Source: Candidatus Woesearchaeota archaeon
Lineage (GTDB): Archaea > Nanobdellota > Nanobdellia > SCGC-AAA011-G17 > JACPNG01
Direction: 5' to 3'
Assembly: GCA_016185615.1 (NCBI GenBank)
Contig: JACPNE010000006.1
Coordinates: 1-64,000, forward strand
Length of the DNA: 64,000 nt
Position 1 is the stretch's first letter, and the number at the start of each line of letters is the position of its first letter. Position numbers and translations under genes: made by a program. The notes below the pieces were generated by a model that searched no databases, was not told the DNA's origin, and was given only the letters and a program-made list of their open reading frames with translations. This document shows positions 17,358 through 27,203 of this stretch, one piece after another.

Positions 17358-19106
17358 ATGGAATATATCGACTTGGTTGAAGTATTTGAGAAGCTGGAAA
17401 AAACTTCCAAGAGATTAGAGAAGACATATATTTTATCTGAACTTCTGAAGAAAGCAACCAAAGAAGATATTGAATATATTATTTATCTTGTACAAGGAAG
17501 GATATTTCCTCAATGGGATCAAAGAGAGATTGGGATGAGTTCTAAACTAATTGTAAAACTACTTAGCTCTGTTACTGGAAGTTCCAATGAAGATATTGAA
17601 AGATTATGGAGTAAGGAAGGAGACCTTGGAAATGTAGCTTTTATTTTAATCCAAAAAAACAAACAAAGAACATTATCTAGTTATAAGTTAACTGTAAAAA
17701 AAGTTATTGAAAACTTGAGAAAGTTAACAGAGTTAGAAGGAATTGGAACAGTTAACAAAAAGATTCAGTTAGTAGCTGAATTGTTAACTTCTGCAAAGCC
17801 ATTAGAAGCTAAATTTATTGTTAAGAATGTTTTAGGCACATTAAGGGTTGGAATTGCTGGAGGAATACTAAGAGATGCTATTGTATGGGCTTTCTTTGAC
17901 AAGGAGATAGAATTAAATTATGATAAAGAACAGAAAACATTTGATGTTAACAGGGAGAAATACAATTATTATGTAGATTCTGTTCAAAGGGCTTATGATA
18001 TGACTAATGACTTTTCAAAGGTTGCTTTACTAATAGGAAAAAATGGTATAAAAAATCTCGAAAAAGAAAAACTTTCCCCCGGAAATCCGATTAATGTTAT
18101 GCTCTATCAAAAAGCAGAAGATATAGAAGATGCTTTCAAAATAGTCGGAAAACCATGTGCATTTGAATTCAAATATGATGGAATTAGATTACAAATAGGA
18201 AAAGACTCTAATGGAAAAATAACTGTATTTACAAGAAGATTGGAAGATGTGACTAAGCAATTTCCGGAAGTGGTATTATATGTAGACAAATATGTTAATA
18301 GCAAGACATTTATTTTAGATTCTGAAGCAGTTGGTTATAATCCTAAAACAAAGAAATATCTTCCGTTTCAAAGCATTTCCCAAAGGATAAAAAGGAAATA
18401 TGACATAAAATCAATGTCTGAAAAATTTCCTGTTGAATTAAATATTTTTGATATAATGTATTATAATGAAGAAGTTTTATTGAACAAGCCATTTAAAGAA
18501 AGGAGAAAGATCTTAGAAAAAATAACAAAGCAGGAAAAACTAAAATTAGTCTTGGCAAAACAATTAATAACATCAGATAAAAAAGAAGCTGAAAAATTCT
18601 TCAAAGAATCTTTAGCTCAAGGCGAAGAAGGAGTTATGGCTAAGAATTTAGATGGAATCTACAGGCCCGGCTCCAGGGTTGGATACGGGGTAAAAATAAA
18701 ACCAACTGCAGATACATTTGATTTGGTAATTGTAAAAGCAGAATGGGGGGAAGGAAAAAGATCTAAATGGCTTACAAGTTATACAGTTGCATGTAAACAT
18801 AATGATAATTTACTAGAAGTTGGAAAGGTTTCAACAGGGTTAAAAGAAAAAGGTGATGAACTTACTTTTGACTATATGACAAAAACATTAAAGGAATTAA
18901 TAAAAGAAGAGAAGGGAAGAAATGTTGTTGTAAAGCCGGAGATAGTTATGGAAGTAGGTTATTCTGAAATACAAAAAAGCCCGACTTATTCTAGCGGATA
19001 CGCTTTGAGATTTCCTAGAGTAATTCAGTTGCGTCCAGACAGATCAATAAAAGATATTTATACTTTAGACGATATAAAAATCGCATACAAGAAGCAAAAA
19101 AAGTAA
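17358..19106 (+). CDS. lig: ATP-dependent DNA ligase (start set at 17358; the track ORF start 17259 overlaps the nitroreductase)
   Basis: CAFEFKYDGIRLQIG ligase lysine motif KYDGxR, EGVMAK, archaeal type N-terminus. Confidence 0.93.
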   Translation: MEYIDLVEVFEKLEKTSKRLEKTYILSELLKKATKEDIEYIIYLVQGRIFPQWDQREIGMSSKLIVKLLSSVTGSSNEDIERLWSKEGDLGNVAFILIQKNKQRTLSSYKLTVKKVIENLRKLTELEGIGTVNKKIQLVAELLTSAKPLEAKFIVKNVLGTLRVGIAGGILRDAIVWAFFDKEIELNYDKEQKTFDVNREKYNYYVDSVQRAYDMTNDFSKVALLIGKNGIKNLEKEKLSPGNPINVMLYQKAEDIEDAFKIVGKPCAFEFKYDGIRLQIGKDSNGKITVFTRRLEDVTKQFPEVVLYVDKYVNSKTFILDSEAVGYNPKTKKYLPFQSISQRIKRKYDIKSMSEKFPVELNIFDIMYYNEEVLLNKPFKERRKILEKITKQEKLKLVLAKQLITSDKKEAEKFFKESLAQGEEGVMAKNLDGIYRPGSRVGYGVKIKPTADTFDLVIVKAEWGEGKRSKWLTSYTVACKHNDNLLEVGKVSTGLKEKGDELTFDYMTKTLKELIKEEKGRNVVVKPEIVMEVGYSEIQKSPTYSSGYALRFPRVIQLRPDRSIKDIYTLDDIKIAYKKQKK

Positions 19107-19252
19107 AATTTCTCCTTATTTACGACTTAATGATAATAATCTTTAAATATTAGTAAACTTTTTAATAGAGATAGTATCTATTATACAGAGGTGAATAACC
19201 ACATCTTAGCTGAAGTGGTTAATAAAAAAAAGAGGCTGGAGGCTGATCTTAA

Positions 19253-20071
19253 ATGATTGTTAAAGAGGAATTTTTGAGTAACTTAAGACGTGCTTTTGAT
19301 CTTAATCTATATGAAGTGAGAATATGGACTGCTCTTCTCTCTCGTGGTGTCTCAACTGCTGGAGAATTATCTGATATAGGGAATGTACCAAGATCAAGAG
19401 CATATGATGTATTGGAATCTCTCGAGAAAAAAGGTTTTGTAGTAATGAAGCTAGGTAAGCCAATAAAATATATTGCTGTTGAACCCAAAGAGGTTGTTGA
19501 GAGAGCAAAGAAGCTCGTAAAAGTTGATGCAGATGATAATCTAAAGAAATTAGAATCATTAAAAGGCACACCAATACTAAAAGAATTGGATCTATTACAT
19601 AAACAAGGCATTGAGTTCATTGATGTAACTGATTTAAGCGGAGCAATAAGGGGAAGACATAATTTGTATACCCATCTTGAGACAATGATAAAGAAAGCTG
19701 AAAAAAATATTACAATAATGACAACTGCTAAAGGTCTTGTTAGAAAAGTGGATGCTCTTAAGCCTGAATTAGAAAGATTAGCAAAGAAAGGAATCAAAAT
19801 AAGGATAGCAGCACCAATAACTAAAGAATCATCAGCTGCTGTTAAGGATTTAAGCAAGATAGCAGAGATAAGAAATGTTAATAAGATAAATGCAAGATTC
19901 TGTGTTATTGACGGGAAAGAGCTTATGTTTATGGTGAAGGATGATGAAGAAGTCCATCCAACATATGACATAGGGGTTTGGATTAGCACTCCTTTCTTCG
20001 CAAGCGCTTTAGGAAATATGTTTGATCTTGCTTGGAAGGATATGCAGCCATTGGATAAAGTAAAGATTTAA
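19253..20071 (+). CDS. TrmB family transcriptional regulator
   Basis: SDIGNVPRSRAYDVLESLEKKGFV wHTH plus TrmB-type C-terminal region. Confidence 0.85.
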   Translation: MIVKEEFLSNLRRAFDLNLYEVRIWTALLSRGVSTAGELSDIGNVPRSRAYDVLESLEKKGFVVMKLGKPIKYIAVEPKEVVERAKKLVKVDADDNLKKLESLKGTPILKELDLLHKQGIEFIDVTDLSGAIRGRHNLYTHLETMIKKAEKNITIMTTAKGLVRKVDALKPELERLAKKGIKIRIAAPITKESSAAVKDLSKIAEIRNVNKINARFCVIDGKELMFMVKDDEEVHPTYDIGVWISTPFFASALGNMFDLAWKDMQPLDKVKI

Positions 20072-21132
20072 TTCTTCATTTTTATTTCTTTAAATATTTT
20101 TGTTGTTATCATTGATCTTCTTTTAATTTCTTCAGAAGATATTTTCTTCAGTTTATGCGCCTCTGTTCTGGGTCTGGAAGCAAATGTGGAAATATTCAAT
20201 ACATTTGGCTTGATGTCTCTGATTAGGTTAAGAGTATCTTCAAAGTCTTCATTGGTTTCTTCCGGATAACCAACAATTATATCCGAGGCTATATCAATCT
20301 CTGGAATTTCTTCTCTGAATCTTTTTACTATTTCATTGAATGCCTCTACAGTATGAACCCTTTTCATATGCTTCAATATCCTTTCAGAACCGGACTGAAT
20401 GGGAATATGCAAGAATTTCATAATTTTTGGATTTTTATAAGATTCAATTAATTTATCAAGGATTTTTGTCACATGCCATGGATTCATCATTCCAATTCTT
20501 ATTTTAAACTCTCCGTCTACATTAACTAATTCATTTAATAATTCCGGAAGATTTGTTTTAATATCAAAACCGTAACAACCTAAATCCTGTCCGGTTAAAT
20601 ATATCTTTTTGCATCCGTCATTCACGGCTTTTTCCACTTCTCTTTTGATGTCTCCAATCCTGTAAGATTTTAAATTTCCTCTTGCTAACTTTGTCGCGCA
20701 GAAAGTGCATTTGTTCAAGCAGCCCTCCTGTATAACAATCCTGGCAATGTCTTTGTCTTTTCTTATTTTGGGAAGATTAATCTTGTTCTCTTTTTCTTCA
20801 GAAAATAAATCACCTTTGGAATCAATTTCATTTGGAATCTTTGTTAATGAGTTTGTATCAAACACCAAATCTATCTCTTTTCTATACTTTCTTATGTCTA
20901 AAGTTTTTGTTAGACAGCCCCCAACAAATAAACTTTTATTTTTTGGAATATTTTTTATAAATTCTATTTCTTTACTTTGGGTTTTATTTTTTACTGAACA
21001 AGTATTGACAATAATTAACTCAGATTCCTCGATAGAATCAACTATCTCATGTTCTTGATTCAGTAATCCAGCCAGCTGTTCTGAGTCAGAAATATTCGCT
21101 TGGCACCCATATGTCTTGATGAAAATTTTCAT
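20068..21132 (-). CDS. MiaB-like tRNA methylthiotransferase (archaeal MtaB/CDKAL1 type); start at MKIFIKTYGCQAN
   Basis: KTYGCQANISDSEQ, radical SAM CLNKCTFCATKLARG, TGQDLGCYG. Confidence 0.9.
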   Translation of the reverse strand: MKIFIKTYGCQANISDSEQLAGLLNQEHEIVDSIEESELIIVNTCSVKNKTQSKEIEFIKNIPKNKSLFVGGCLTKTLDIRKYRKEIDLVFDTNSLTKIPNEIDSKGDLFSEEKENKINLPKIRKDKDIARIVIQEGCLNKCTFCATKLARGNLKSYRIGDIKREVEKAVNDGCKKIYLTGQDLGCYGFDIKTNLPELLNELVNVDGEFKIRIGMMNPWHVTKILDKLIESYKNPKIMKFLHIPIQSGSERILKHMKRVHTVEAFNEIVKRFREEIPEIDIASDIIVGYPEETNEDFEDTLNLIRDIKPNVLNISTFASRPRTEAHKLKKISSEEIKRRSMITTKIFKEIKMKN

Positions 21133-21288
21133 AGACTTAGGAAAATTCGATATATTTATAAATACTGTTTTAATGATATATTTCTTATAAGGTTTGGGAT
21201 TATGCAAGTTGAGAATGAAGAATCACAAAAACAGAATATACTATAACCTAGACATTCATATTAATTCTTATAGCTATTACTATAAACC

Positions 21289-21304
21289 TATACCCGGAGG
21301 TATA
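21289..21304 (+). promoter_or_regulatory. Hairpin containing the Shine-Dalgarno of speD
   Basis: TATACC-CGGA-GGTATA perfect 6-bp stem; GGAGGT inside; ATG at 21306. Confidence 0.55.
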
Positions 21305-21305
21305 A

Positions 21306-21701
21306 ATGATTGGAACTAATCTATTATTTGATGGTGTGTCATTTGACATTCATAAATTAACTGATGAAAAAATAGGGACAGAATTTGTTTCTTATCTGGC
21401 TGATGCCACAGATATGACAAAAGTTGATGCCCCTAGAACCTTTAAATTTCCCCCAATGGACGGAGAGAATATTTCTGGATATACTTCTATTATTTTATTA
21501 GCAGAGAGCCACATTAGCATTCATACTTGGCCTGAGAAAAATTTATTTGCCATTGATATCTTCTCATGCAAAAAAGATTATGATGTAAAAAAGGCAGAGG
21601 AAGAAATAATAAAGTTCTTCAATGTTAAGTTTTATAACTCCCAGGTTTTATTTAGAAGTGTACCAATGCCAAAAATTAAAGCAAAAATCAAGAATTTTTA
21701 A
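21306..21701 (+). CDS. speD: S-adenosylmethionine decarboxylase proenzyme
   Basis: LLAESHISIHTWPEKNLFAIDIFSC. Confidence 0.95.
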   Translation: MIGTNLLFDGVSFDIHKLTDEKIGTEFVSYLADATDMTKVDAPRTFKFPPMDGENISGYTSIILLAESHISIHTWPEKNLFAIDIFSCKKDYDVKKAEEEIIKFFNVKFYNSQVLFRSVPMPKIKAKIKNF

Positions 21702-21710
21702 TAGTGAAAA

Positions 21711-22205
21711 ATGGAAATACAATTAGTGAAAGGAGTTGGAGAAGGTTCAACAGAACTATCTGCATTTCATGCAGCATTGATGGATGCAGGTATAGGAAGA
21801 TTAAATCTAATTCCATTAAGTTCTGTTGTACCAATAGGTGCGAAGATAAAGGATATTGTAAAATTGGATTTAAAGGATGAAAACCACGGTTATTTTCAAT
21901 TCTTAGTAATGTCAAAACAATCAGCAAATCCTGGAGAGTCAGCTTGTGCAGGTATGGGTTGGATTCAGTATCCAGATGGTAGAGGTTATTTTGTAGAGCA
22001 CCATGAGCACTCTCAAGAAGAAGTAGAAACTTTAATTGAAAAATCGCTTAAGGATATTCTTTCAATTGATATTGATAACTTGAAAATGTTTAATCTTGAA
22101 AAAGAAGAGGTTGAAATAAATAGTTATTGTTCTAAAATAATGAGTGATGATAAATATTCTTGCGCAGTTGTAGGGGCGTTATACAAACTGGAGAAACCTC
22201 TCTGA
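21711..22205 (+). CDS. pdaD: Pyruvoyl-dependent arginine decarboxylase
   Basis: GVGEGSTELSAFHAALMDAGIGRLNLIPLSSVVP. Confidence 0.92.
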   Translation: MEIQLVKGVGEGSTELSAFHAALMDAGIGRLNLIPLSSVVPIGAKIKDIVKLDLKDENHGYFQFLVMSKQSANPGESACAGMGWIQYPDGRGYFVEHHEHSQEEVETLIEKSLKDILSIDIDNLKMFNLEKEEVEINSYCSKIMSDDKYSCAVVGALYKLEKPL

Positions 22206-23186
22206 TTATTTTCTAAAAGCACCTGCAACAATCAATGGAAATATTATTGTTGCATCACCATGAACTTTTACTGTATTGTTCTTATTTTCTATTTTGCCCC
22301 ATGAGACGCCCTCATCGGGCTCAGCCCCGGCATCACTCCCATCAAACTCTTCCTGTGCAGTAATATAAACAGTGTAATCTGCTCCACCCCGATGTAGATT
22401 GGCATTTATTGCATGATGTTTTACTACACTTGTGCCTAAGCAAATAACTCCTGTTTTTTTTGATGTCATTCCTATTTCAATTAATTTTGGAATATCATCA
22501 CTCATGTCTATCTTAAAATCAGGATGCATATTTTTGAAGTAATAAAGCATATCTCCTGCTGAGCCATCTGTGAAAGTTGGGCAAAATACAGGAATATTGT
22601 TTTTTGTCGCCCAATAATATATTGAATTATCGTCCTTGACTTCTTTTCCTAGTTCATATATCAATTCAGAAACACTGAAAATTTTATTATCTTTTTTTTG
22701 TTTTTCATATAACTTTTTGTAAAATGGAATCACTAATTTTTCAAATTCTACATATCTGTTATTTGGAATTAAGATATTGCCTGTCCTGTTAATTCCCTTT
22801 TCTCTTAGTCTTTTTCCATCCAATCTGAAATCTCCAAGTATAAATGGCTTTATTGTTTTGACAATGTCTTCTTCAATTCCTCCCCCGGTTGTTATAAGCA
22901 CATCAACTAATTTATTTTTTGTTAAATAAGCAATTATCTCTCTTAATCCGGAAGTAACAATATTTGATGTGTAAGCTAGATATATTGTGGCTTTATCTTT
23001 CCTCATTTTTTTTATTATCTCGATTGCTATCCTGAGATTACTAGCTTGAAATCCAGTAGTCTCATAAGCATCAAGAAACTTTTCTATATTAAACTCTTTG
23101 TTGAAATCAAATCCCTTGATATTAATCCCTTTAATGTCTTCAGATTTTTTTAGTATATTTTCCTTTGATTTTTCTAATGATTTCAT
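22206..23186 (-). CDS. dys: Deoxyhypusine synthase
   Basis: TTGGGIEEDIVK, HRGGADYTVYITAQEEFDGSDAGAEPDEGVSWGKI. Confidence 0.95.
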   Translation of the reverse strand: MKSLEKSKENILKKSEDIKGINIKGFDFNKEFNIEKFLDAYETTGFQASNLRIAIEIIKKMRKDKATIYLAYTSNIVTSGLREIIAYLTKNKLVDVLITTGGGIEEDIVKTIKPFILGDFRLDGKRLREKGINRTGNILIPNNRYVEFEKLVIPFYKKLYEKQKKDNKIFSVSELIYELGKEVKDDNSIYYWATKNNIPVFCPTFTDGSAGDMLYYFKNMHPDFKIDMSDDIPKLIEIGMTSKKTGVICLGTSVVKHHAINANLHRGGADYTVYITAQEEFDGSDAGAEPDEGVSWGKIENKNNTVKVHGDATIIFPLIVAGAFRK

Positions 23187-23222
23187 AGTCTTAATTGAAG
23201 AAGTAGATTTAAAAGAATTTCG

Positions 23223-23531
23223 TTATGCATTCCATACTTGTTCTATCTTATTTTTGAAAGCTGACTTTGGCATTGTTCCCACAAATCTTCCTATTTCATT
23301 GCCGTTCTTAACTAAAAGGAAAGTTGGAATGCTCATAACTCCAAATCTTGCTGCCAACTCGGGCTCATCATCAACATTTAATTTTCCAAACTTTAAATTC
23401 TTCATTTCCTTGCTCAGGCCCTCAAATATTGGACCCATCTCTTTGCATGGATAACACCATTCTGCCCAAAAATCAATTATTATTGTGCCTTTCATTTCTT
23501 TTTCTATATTATCAGATGTTATCTCAATCAT
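23223..23531 (-). CDS. Thioredoxin family protein
   Basis: IIDFWAEWCYPCKEMGPIFE...MSIPTFLLVKNG. Confidence 0.92.
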   Translation of the reverse strand: MIEITSDNIEKEMKGTIIIDFWAEWCYPCKEMGPIFEGLSKEMKNLKFGKLNVDDEPELAARFGVMSIPTFLLVKNGNEIGRFVGTMPKSAFKNKIEQVWNA

Positions 23532-24039
23532 TTTTGCTCACCTTATATGACATTACAAATAATAAATCTGAAAGTCTGTTTATATATTTATAAATTTCTT
23601 CCCTTATCAATCCAGCCCTCAACACTTGAGTTAACTCCCTTTCCAATATTCTGCATCTTACTCTGGCTTCATTTAAATGTGCTGATTCAACTTTTTTAAA
23701 TCTTACGAATATCCTTGGAGAATCAAATTTGTCTATTATATCTTCTATCTCCTTTACATCTTCATTAGTTATTGGATCAACAACATTTTTTCCTATTCCG
23801 CCTAATGAGATTTCTCCGCCCAATTGCCATAACTTTCTGTTTATTTTTTCTATTATATTTCTAAACTCTTCATTATGTATCCAGCAGAAATCCAATGATG
23901 ATTGCAGAGCATCTATGTATCCATTAATATCAATAACATAGCTGTCTTTTGGAACTTTTAAATTTCCATAAGTAACTGTTTCTCCCTCATCACCTACCTT
24001 TGTATAAACCTTGACTTCTTTAACCATTTTCAGCTGCAT
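23524..24039 (-). CDS. Cob(I)alamin adenosyltransferase, PduO type
   Basis: VYTKVGDEGETVTYG...LWQLGGEISLGG...LNEARVRCRILERE. Confidence 0.88.
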   Translation of the reverse strand: MQLKMVKEVKVYTKVGDEGETVTYGNLKVPKDSYVIDINGYIDALQSSLDFCWIHNEEFRNIIEKINRKLWQLGGEISLGGIGKNVVDPITNEDVKEIEDIIDKFDSPRIFVRFKKVESAHLNEARVRCRILERELTQVLRAGLIREEIYKYINRLSDLLFVMSYKVSKND

Positions 24040-26546
24040 TCACTATAGCCGCAGTCAAAGCACGTCGGTTCACTACAACCAGATACCATCTCTACATTTG
24101 TGCTATAACATTTTGGACAATATAAATTATCATTATTTTCGTTTGGATTTTTTATAGCAGATTTTCCATTTAATGTAGCCTGTCCATTTAATATTGTCTG
24201 ACCATTAAGATATTTTAATTTTCCAGTTTTCCTTAAATGGTCTCTTATAACCTTTGAGATTGCGTGTGGAATTGAATCAACTTTATTTGGGCCAAATCCA
24301 AATGGCTTGTCTCCCTTAACAGAATTAAGATGCTTTATTAATTTTATAGGATCTCCCCCATTCTCCAAATACTTGCTTAGCATAATTCCTAATGCTGTTG
24401 TTAATCCGCTTATTTCTGTTCCTATCGGGGAAATGTTAGCAAATACTTTTGTTGGCCCGTCTTCATCGTAATTAACATGAACATGTAATGGTCCCTGTCC
24501 GGTTGATATCTCATAATAATCAGATCTCTCACCATAACCCATTTTTTTCTTCTCTTTTTTCTTTGTTTTATCGCTTATGTTTAATATCTGGAATTGTTTG
24601 CTTCCATCCCTGTATATTGTAACCCCCTTTGCTCCAAGTTCATATGCCTTAATATAAACCTCTTCAACATCTTTTGTTGTTGCTTCATTTCTCAAATTAA
24701 CTGTCTTTGATACAGCATTGTCTGTATATCTTTGGAAGGCACATTGCATGTTTACATGATCTAAAGGGCTTAAATCATGTGATGTTAAGAATAAATTCTG
24801 GATTCTTTCTGGAATCTCTTTAATTCCAATTACAGACTTATGATTCTCTTCTATTCTTTTCCATAGCTCTTTTTCTTCAAATCCAAAATAATCATCTTTT
24901 TCAGCTATATTCCTGAATAATGGATTAACCTCAAAGAAAGTATCTTTATCAGCTGGGGTCTCTTCTCTTTTCAATGCATCTATTCCAGCAGCATTATATC
25001 TTGTATATGCTATTGCAAAGAAAGGCTCTATTCCCGCTCCCTGTAATCCTGCTGTTATTCCTATTGTTCCTGTTGGAGCAATAGTTGTTCTTGCACAATT
25101 TCTTGGATAAGCCTCTTGCCCCCTGAAATTATTTCCATTCTTATCAAAAATACTATTTTTCCAGTTTGGAAAAATTCCTCTAACACTAGCTAATTCCTCA
25201 GAAGCTGCCATTGCAGCATCATTTATACATTTCATCAATTGTTCTGCTTTCTTGAATGCCTCTTTGCTATTATATGGAATTCCTAACATAACTAATGTTT
25301 CTGCCCACCCCATTACCCCTAATCCAATCCTTCTGTTTTCTTTTGCTATTTTCTCTATTTGCGGCAAAGGATAATTATTCACTTCAATTACATTATCAAG
25401 GAAATGCACACAATCAAATGTGCATTCTGCTAATCTTTCAAAATTCATATCAGAACTATCTTCTTTTACAAACTTGCTTAAGTTAATACTTCCTAAATTA
25501 CATGGCTCATACGGCAATAAAGGTTGCTCACCACAAGGGTTAGTTGACTCTATCTCCCCTATGTGTGGGGTTGGATTAGAATTTGTCTCGTTTATTCTGT
25601 CTATTACAACGAATCCGGGATCTCCTGTTTCCCATGCCCCTTTAATCATTAAATCCCATACATCTTTTGCATTTAATTTTCCGACAGCCTCTTTTGTTTT
25701 TGGATTTTTTAATTCATAATCTTCTCCCATTTTTACTTTATCCATAAAATGTTTGTCGATAGCAACAGAAACATTAAAGTTCTCCATTAATCCAGGGGTT
25801 TTTTTCATATTAATAAATCCGATAATATTAGGATGGTCATATCTAAGGATGCCCATATTTGCCCCCCTTCTTGTTCCACCCTGTTTAATAACATCAGTTT
25901 GCTTGTCAAATATCTGCATAAATGTTAATGGACCAGAAGCAACCCCGTGAGTGCTTTTGACAGGATCATTGGTTGGCCTTAATCTTGAGAATGAAAATCC
26001 CGTTCCCCCACCGCTTTTATGAATCATGGCTGCATGTTTTACAGAATCAAATATCTCCTCAATAGAGTCTCCTACCGGAAGGACATAACATGCACTCAAC
26101 TGTTGTAGTTTTCTTCCTGCATTCATCAATGTTGGAGAATTTGGAAGGAATTCAAAATTAGATAACATATTATAGAATTTTTCCCTTATTGGCTCAATTA
26201 CTTTTCTCCCATCTTCTGTCTCAGCTATTTTATACAGATTTTCAATAAATCTCTTAAAATTTTTATCCCATTCATCATAGTGTTGGAAATTTTTATGTAG
26301 AAATAAAGCCCTTGTCTTCTGTCCAGGGATAGTATCAAATCCTTCTATCTCATAATTAATTCCGTTGAATATCTCTTCTTCCCTTATTGTTTGAGAATAT
26401 AATAAATCAGCTAATGCAACATTTGTAGCAACTAAATCCAACCAAGCCTCTACACTTGGGGAATCTTTCAAATATTTGTCTTGTATAACCTTTCTTTGAT
26501 TTTCCGTAATAATAACTTTTTTCAACTCCATTGAAACACCCCTCAT
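24030..26546 (-). CDS. nrdJ: Adenosylcobalamin-dependent (class II) ribonucleotide reductase
   Basis: NSPTLMNAGR, STNPCGEQPLLPYEPCNLGSINLSKFV, APTGTIGITAG, C-terminal Cys motif. Confidence 0.95.
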   Translation of the reverse strand: MRGVSMELKKVIITENQRKVIQDKYLKDSPSVEAWLDLVATNVALADLLYSQTIREEEIFNGINYEIEGFDTIPGQKTRALFLHKNFQHYDEWDKNFKRFIENLYKIAETEDGRKVIEPIREKFYNMLSNFEFLPNSPTLMNAGRKLQQLSACYVLPVGDSIEEIFDSVKHAAMIHKSGGGTGFSFSRLRPTNDPVKSTHGVASGPLTFMQIFDKQTDVIKQGGTRRGANMGILRYDHPNIIGFINMKKTPGLMENFNVSVAIDKHFMDKVKMGEDYELKNPKTKEAVGKLNAKDVWDLMIKGAWETGDPGFVVIDRINETNSNPTPHIGEIESTNPCGEQPLLPYEPCNLGSINLSKFVKEDSSDMNFERLAECTFDCVHFLDNVIEVNNYPLPQIEKIAKENRRIGLGVMGWAETLVMLGIPYNSKEAFKKAEQLMKCINDAAMAASEELASVRGIFPNWKNSIFDKNGNNFRGQEAYPRNCARTTIAPTGTIGITAGLQGAGIEPFFAIAYTRYNAAGIDALKREETPADKDTFFEVNPLFRNIAEKDDYFGFEEKELWKRIEENHKSVIGIKEIPERIQNLFLTSHDLSPLDHVNMQCAFQRYTDNAVSKTVNLRNEATTKDVEEVYIKAYELGAKGVTIYRDGSKQFQILNISDKTKKKEKKKMGYGERSDYYEISTGQGPLHVHVNYDEDGPTKVFANISPIGTEISGLTTALGIMLSKYLENGGDPIKLIKHLNSVKGDKPFGFGPNKVDSIPHAISKVIRDHLRKTGKLKYLNGQTILNGQATLNGKSAIKNPNENNDNLYCPKCYSTNVEMVSGCSEPTCFDCGYSECS

Positions 26547-26983
26547 TTTACCAAAACTTTTAGCTCCTCTTTAAAATCATCTGCTTTCTCGAAGTCCTTG
26601 TAAACAGATGCAAACCTCATATAAGCAACTGGGTCTAATGCCCTTAATTTTTTAATTACTTTATTTCCTATTGTTTTTGAGCTTACTTCATGGCTTTTTA
26701 AATTTTTAAGTTCCCTATGTATGGATATTGCTATGTTATCAACGTCTTCGACATTGAATGGCCTTTTTTCAAGCGCTAAAGATATTCCTTTTTTTAATTT
26801 ATCCATGTTAAATGCCTCTTTTCTCCCATCTTTTTTAACAACCATCAAATCTATTACTATTTTTTCATATGTTGTAAACCTTTTGCCGCATTTCTGGCAT
26901 TCCCTTCTTCTTCTTATAGAATCAACACTGTCCCTGCTTTCCAGAACCCTTAACTCATTCGATAAACAATATGGACAGTCCAT
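26543..26983 (-). CDS. nrdR: Transcriptional repressor NrdR (start likely ATG at 26983; track ORF starts at GTG 26992)
   Basis: MDCPYCLSNELRVLESRDSVDSIRRRRECQKCGKRFTTYE Zn-ribbon + ATP-cone. Confidence 0.95.
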   Translation of the reverse strand: MDCPYCLSNELRVLESRDSVDSIRRRRECQKCGKRFTTYEKIVIDLMVVKKDGRKEAFNMDKLKKGISLALEKRPFNVEDVDNIAISIHRELKNLKSHEVSSKTIGNKVIKKLRALDPVAYMRFASVYKDFEKADDFKEELKVLVK

Positions 26984-26988
26984 TATAA

Positions 26989-27036
26989 ACACCAGATATA
27001 GTGTGTATAATATAATTTATACACAACATACAGTCA
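26989..27036 (-). promoter_or_regulatory. Tandem NrdR boxes upstream of nrdR-nrdJ
   Basis: Minus strand: acactatatctggtgt at 26989-27004; second weaker box at 27021-27036 (acacaacatacagtca on plus strand); centres 32 bp apart. Confidence 0.65.
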
Positions 27037-27095
27037 AATAGTAAGCTTCTATTTAAATATTCTTATAGTTTAGAAGCATAATTTCCTATAGAACT

Positions 27096-27203
27096 TTAAG
27101 GATCACTACAATCCCTTGTATAACCGCAATTTCGGCATTTTATCTTGCATTTCAATTCTATAATATCTTCACTACCGCAGATTATACAAATATTCTTTGT
27201 CAT
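27096..27203 (-). CDS. 35-aa zinc-ribbon microprotein (not in ORF track)
   Basis: MTKNICIICGSEDIIELKCKIKCRNCGYTRDCSDP; start overlaps stop of 27200-28060. Confidence 0.6.
   Translation of the reverse strand: MTKNICIICGSEDIIELKCKIKCRNCGYTRDCSDP

Noticed and set aside
19249-19989. 246-aa minus-strand ORF
   Set aside because: Fully antisense to the clear TrmB-family gene; low-complexity Ser/Leu composition
24030-26546. Intein in NrdJ
   Set aside because: 838-aa length and continuous RNR motifs leave no room for an intein; RtcB (487 aa) likewise
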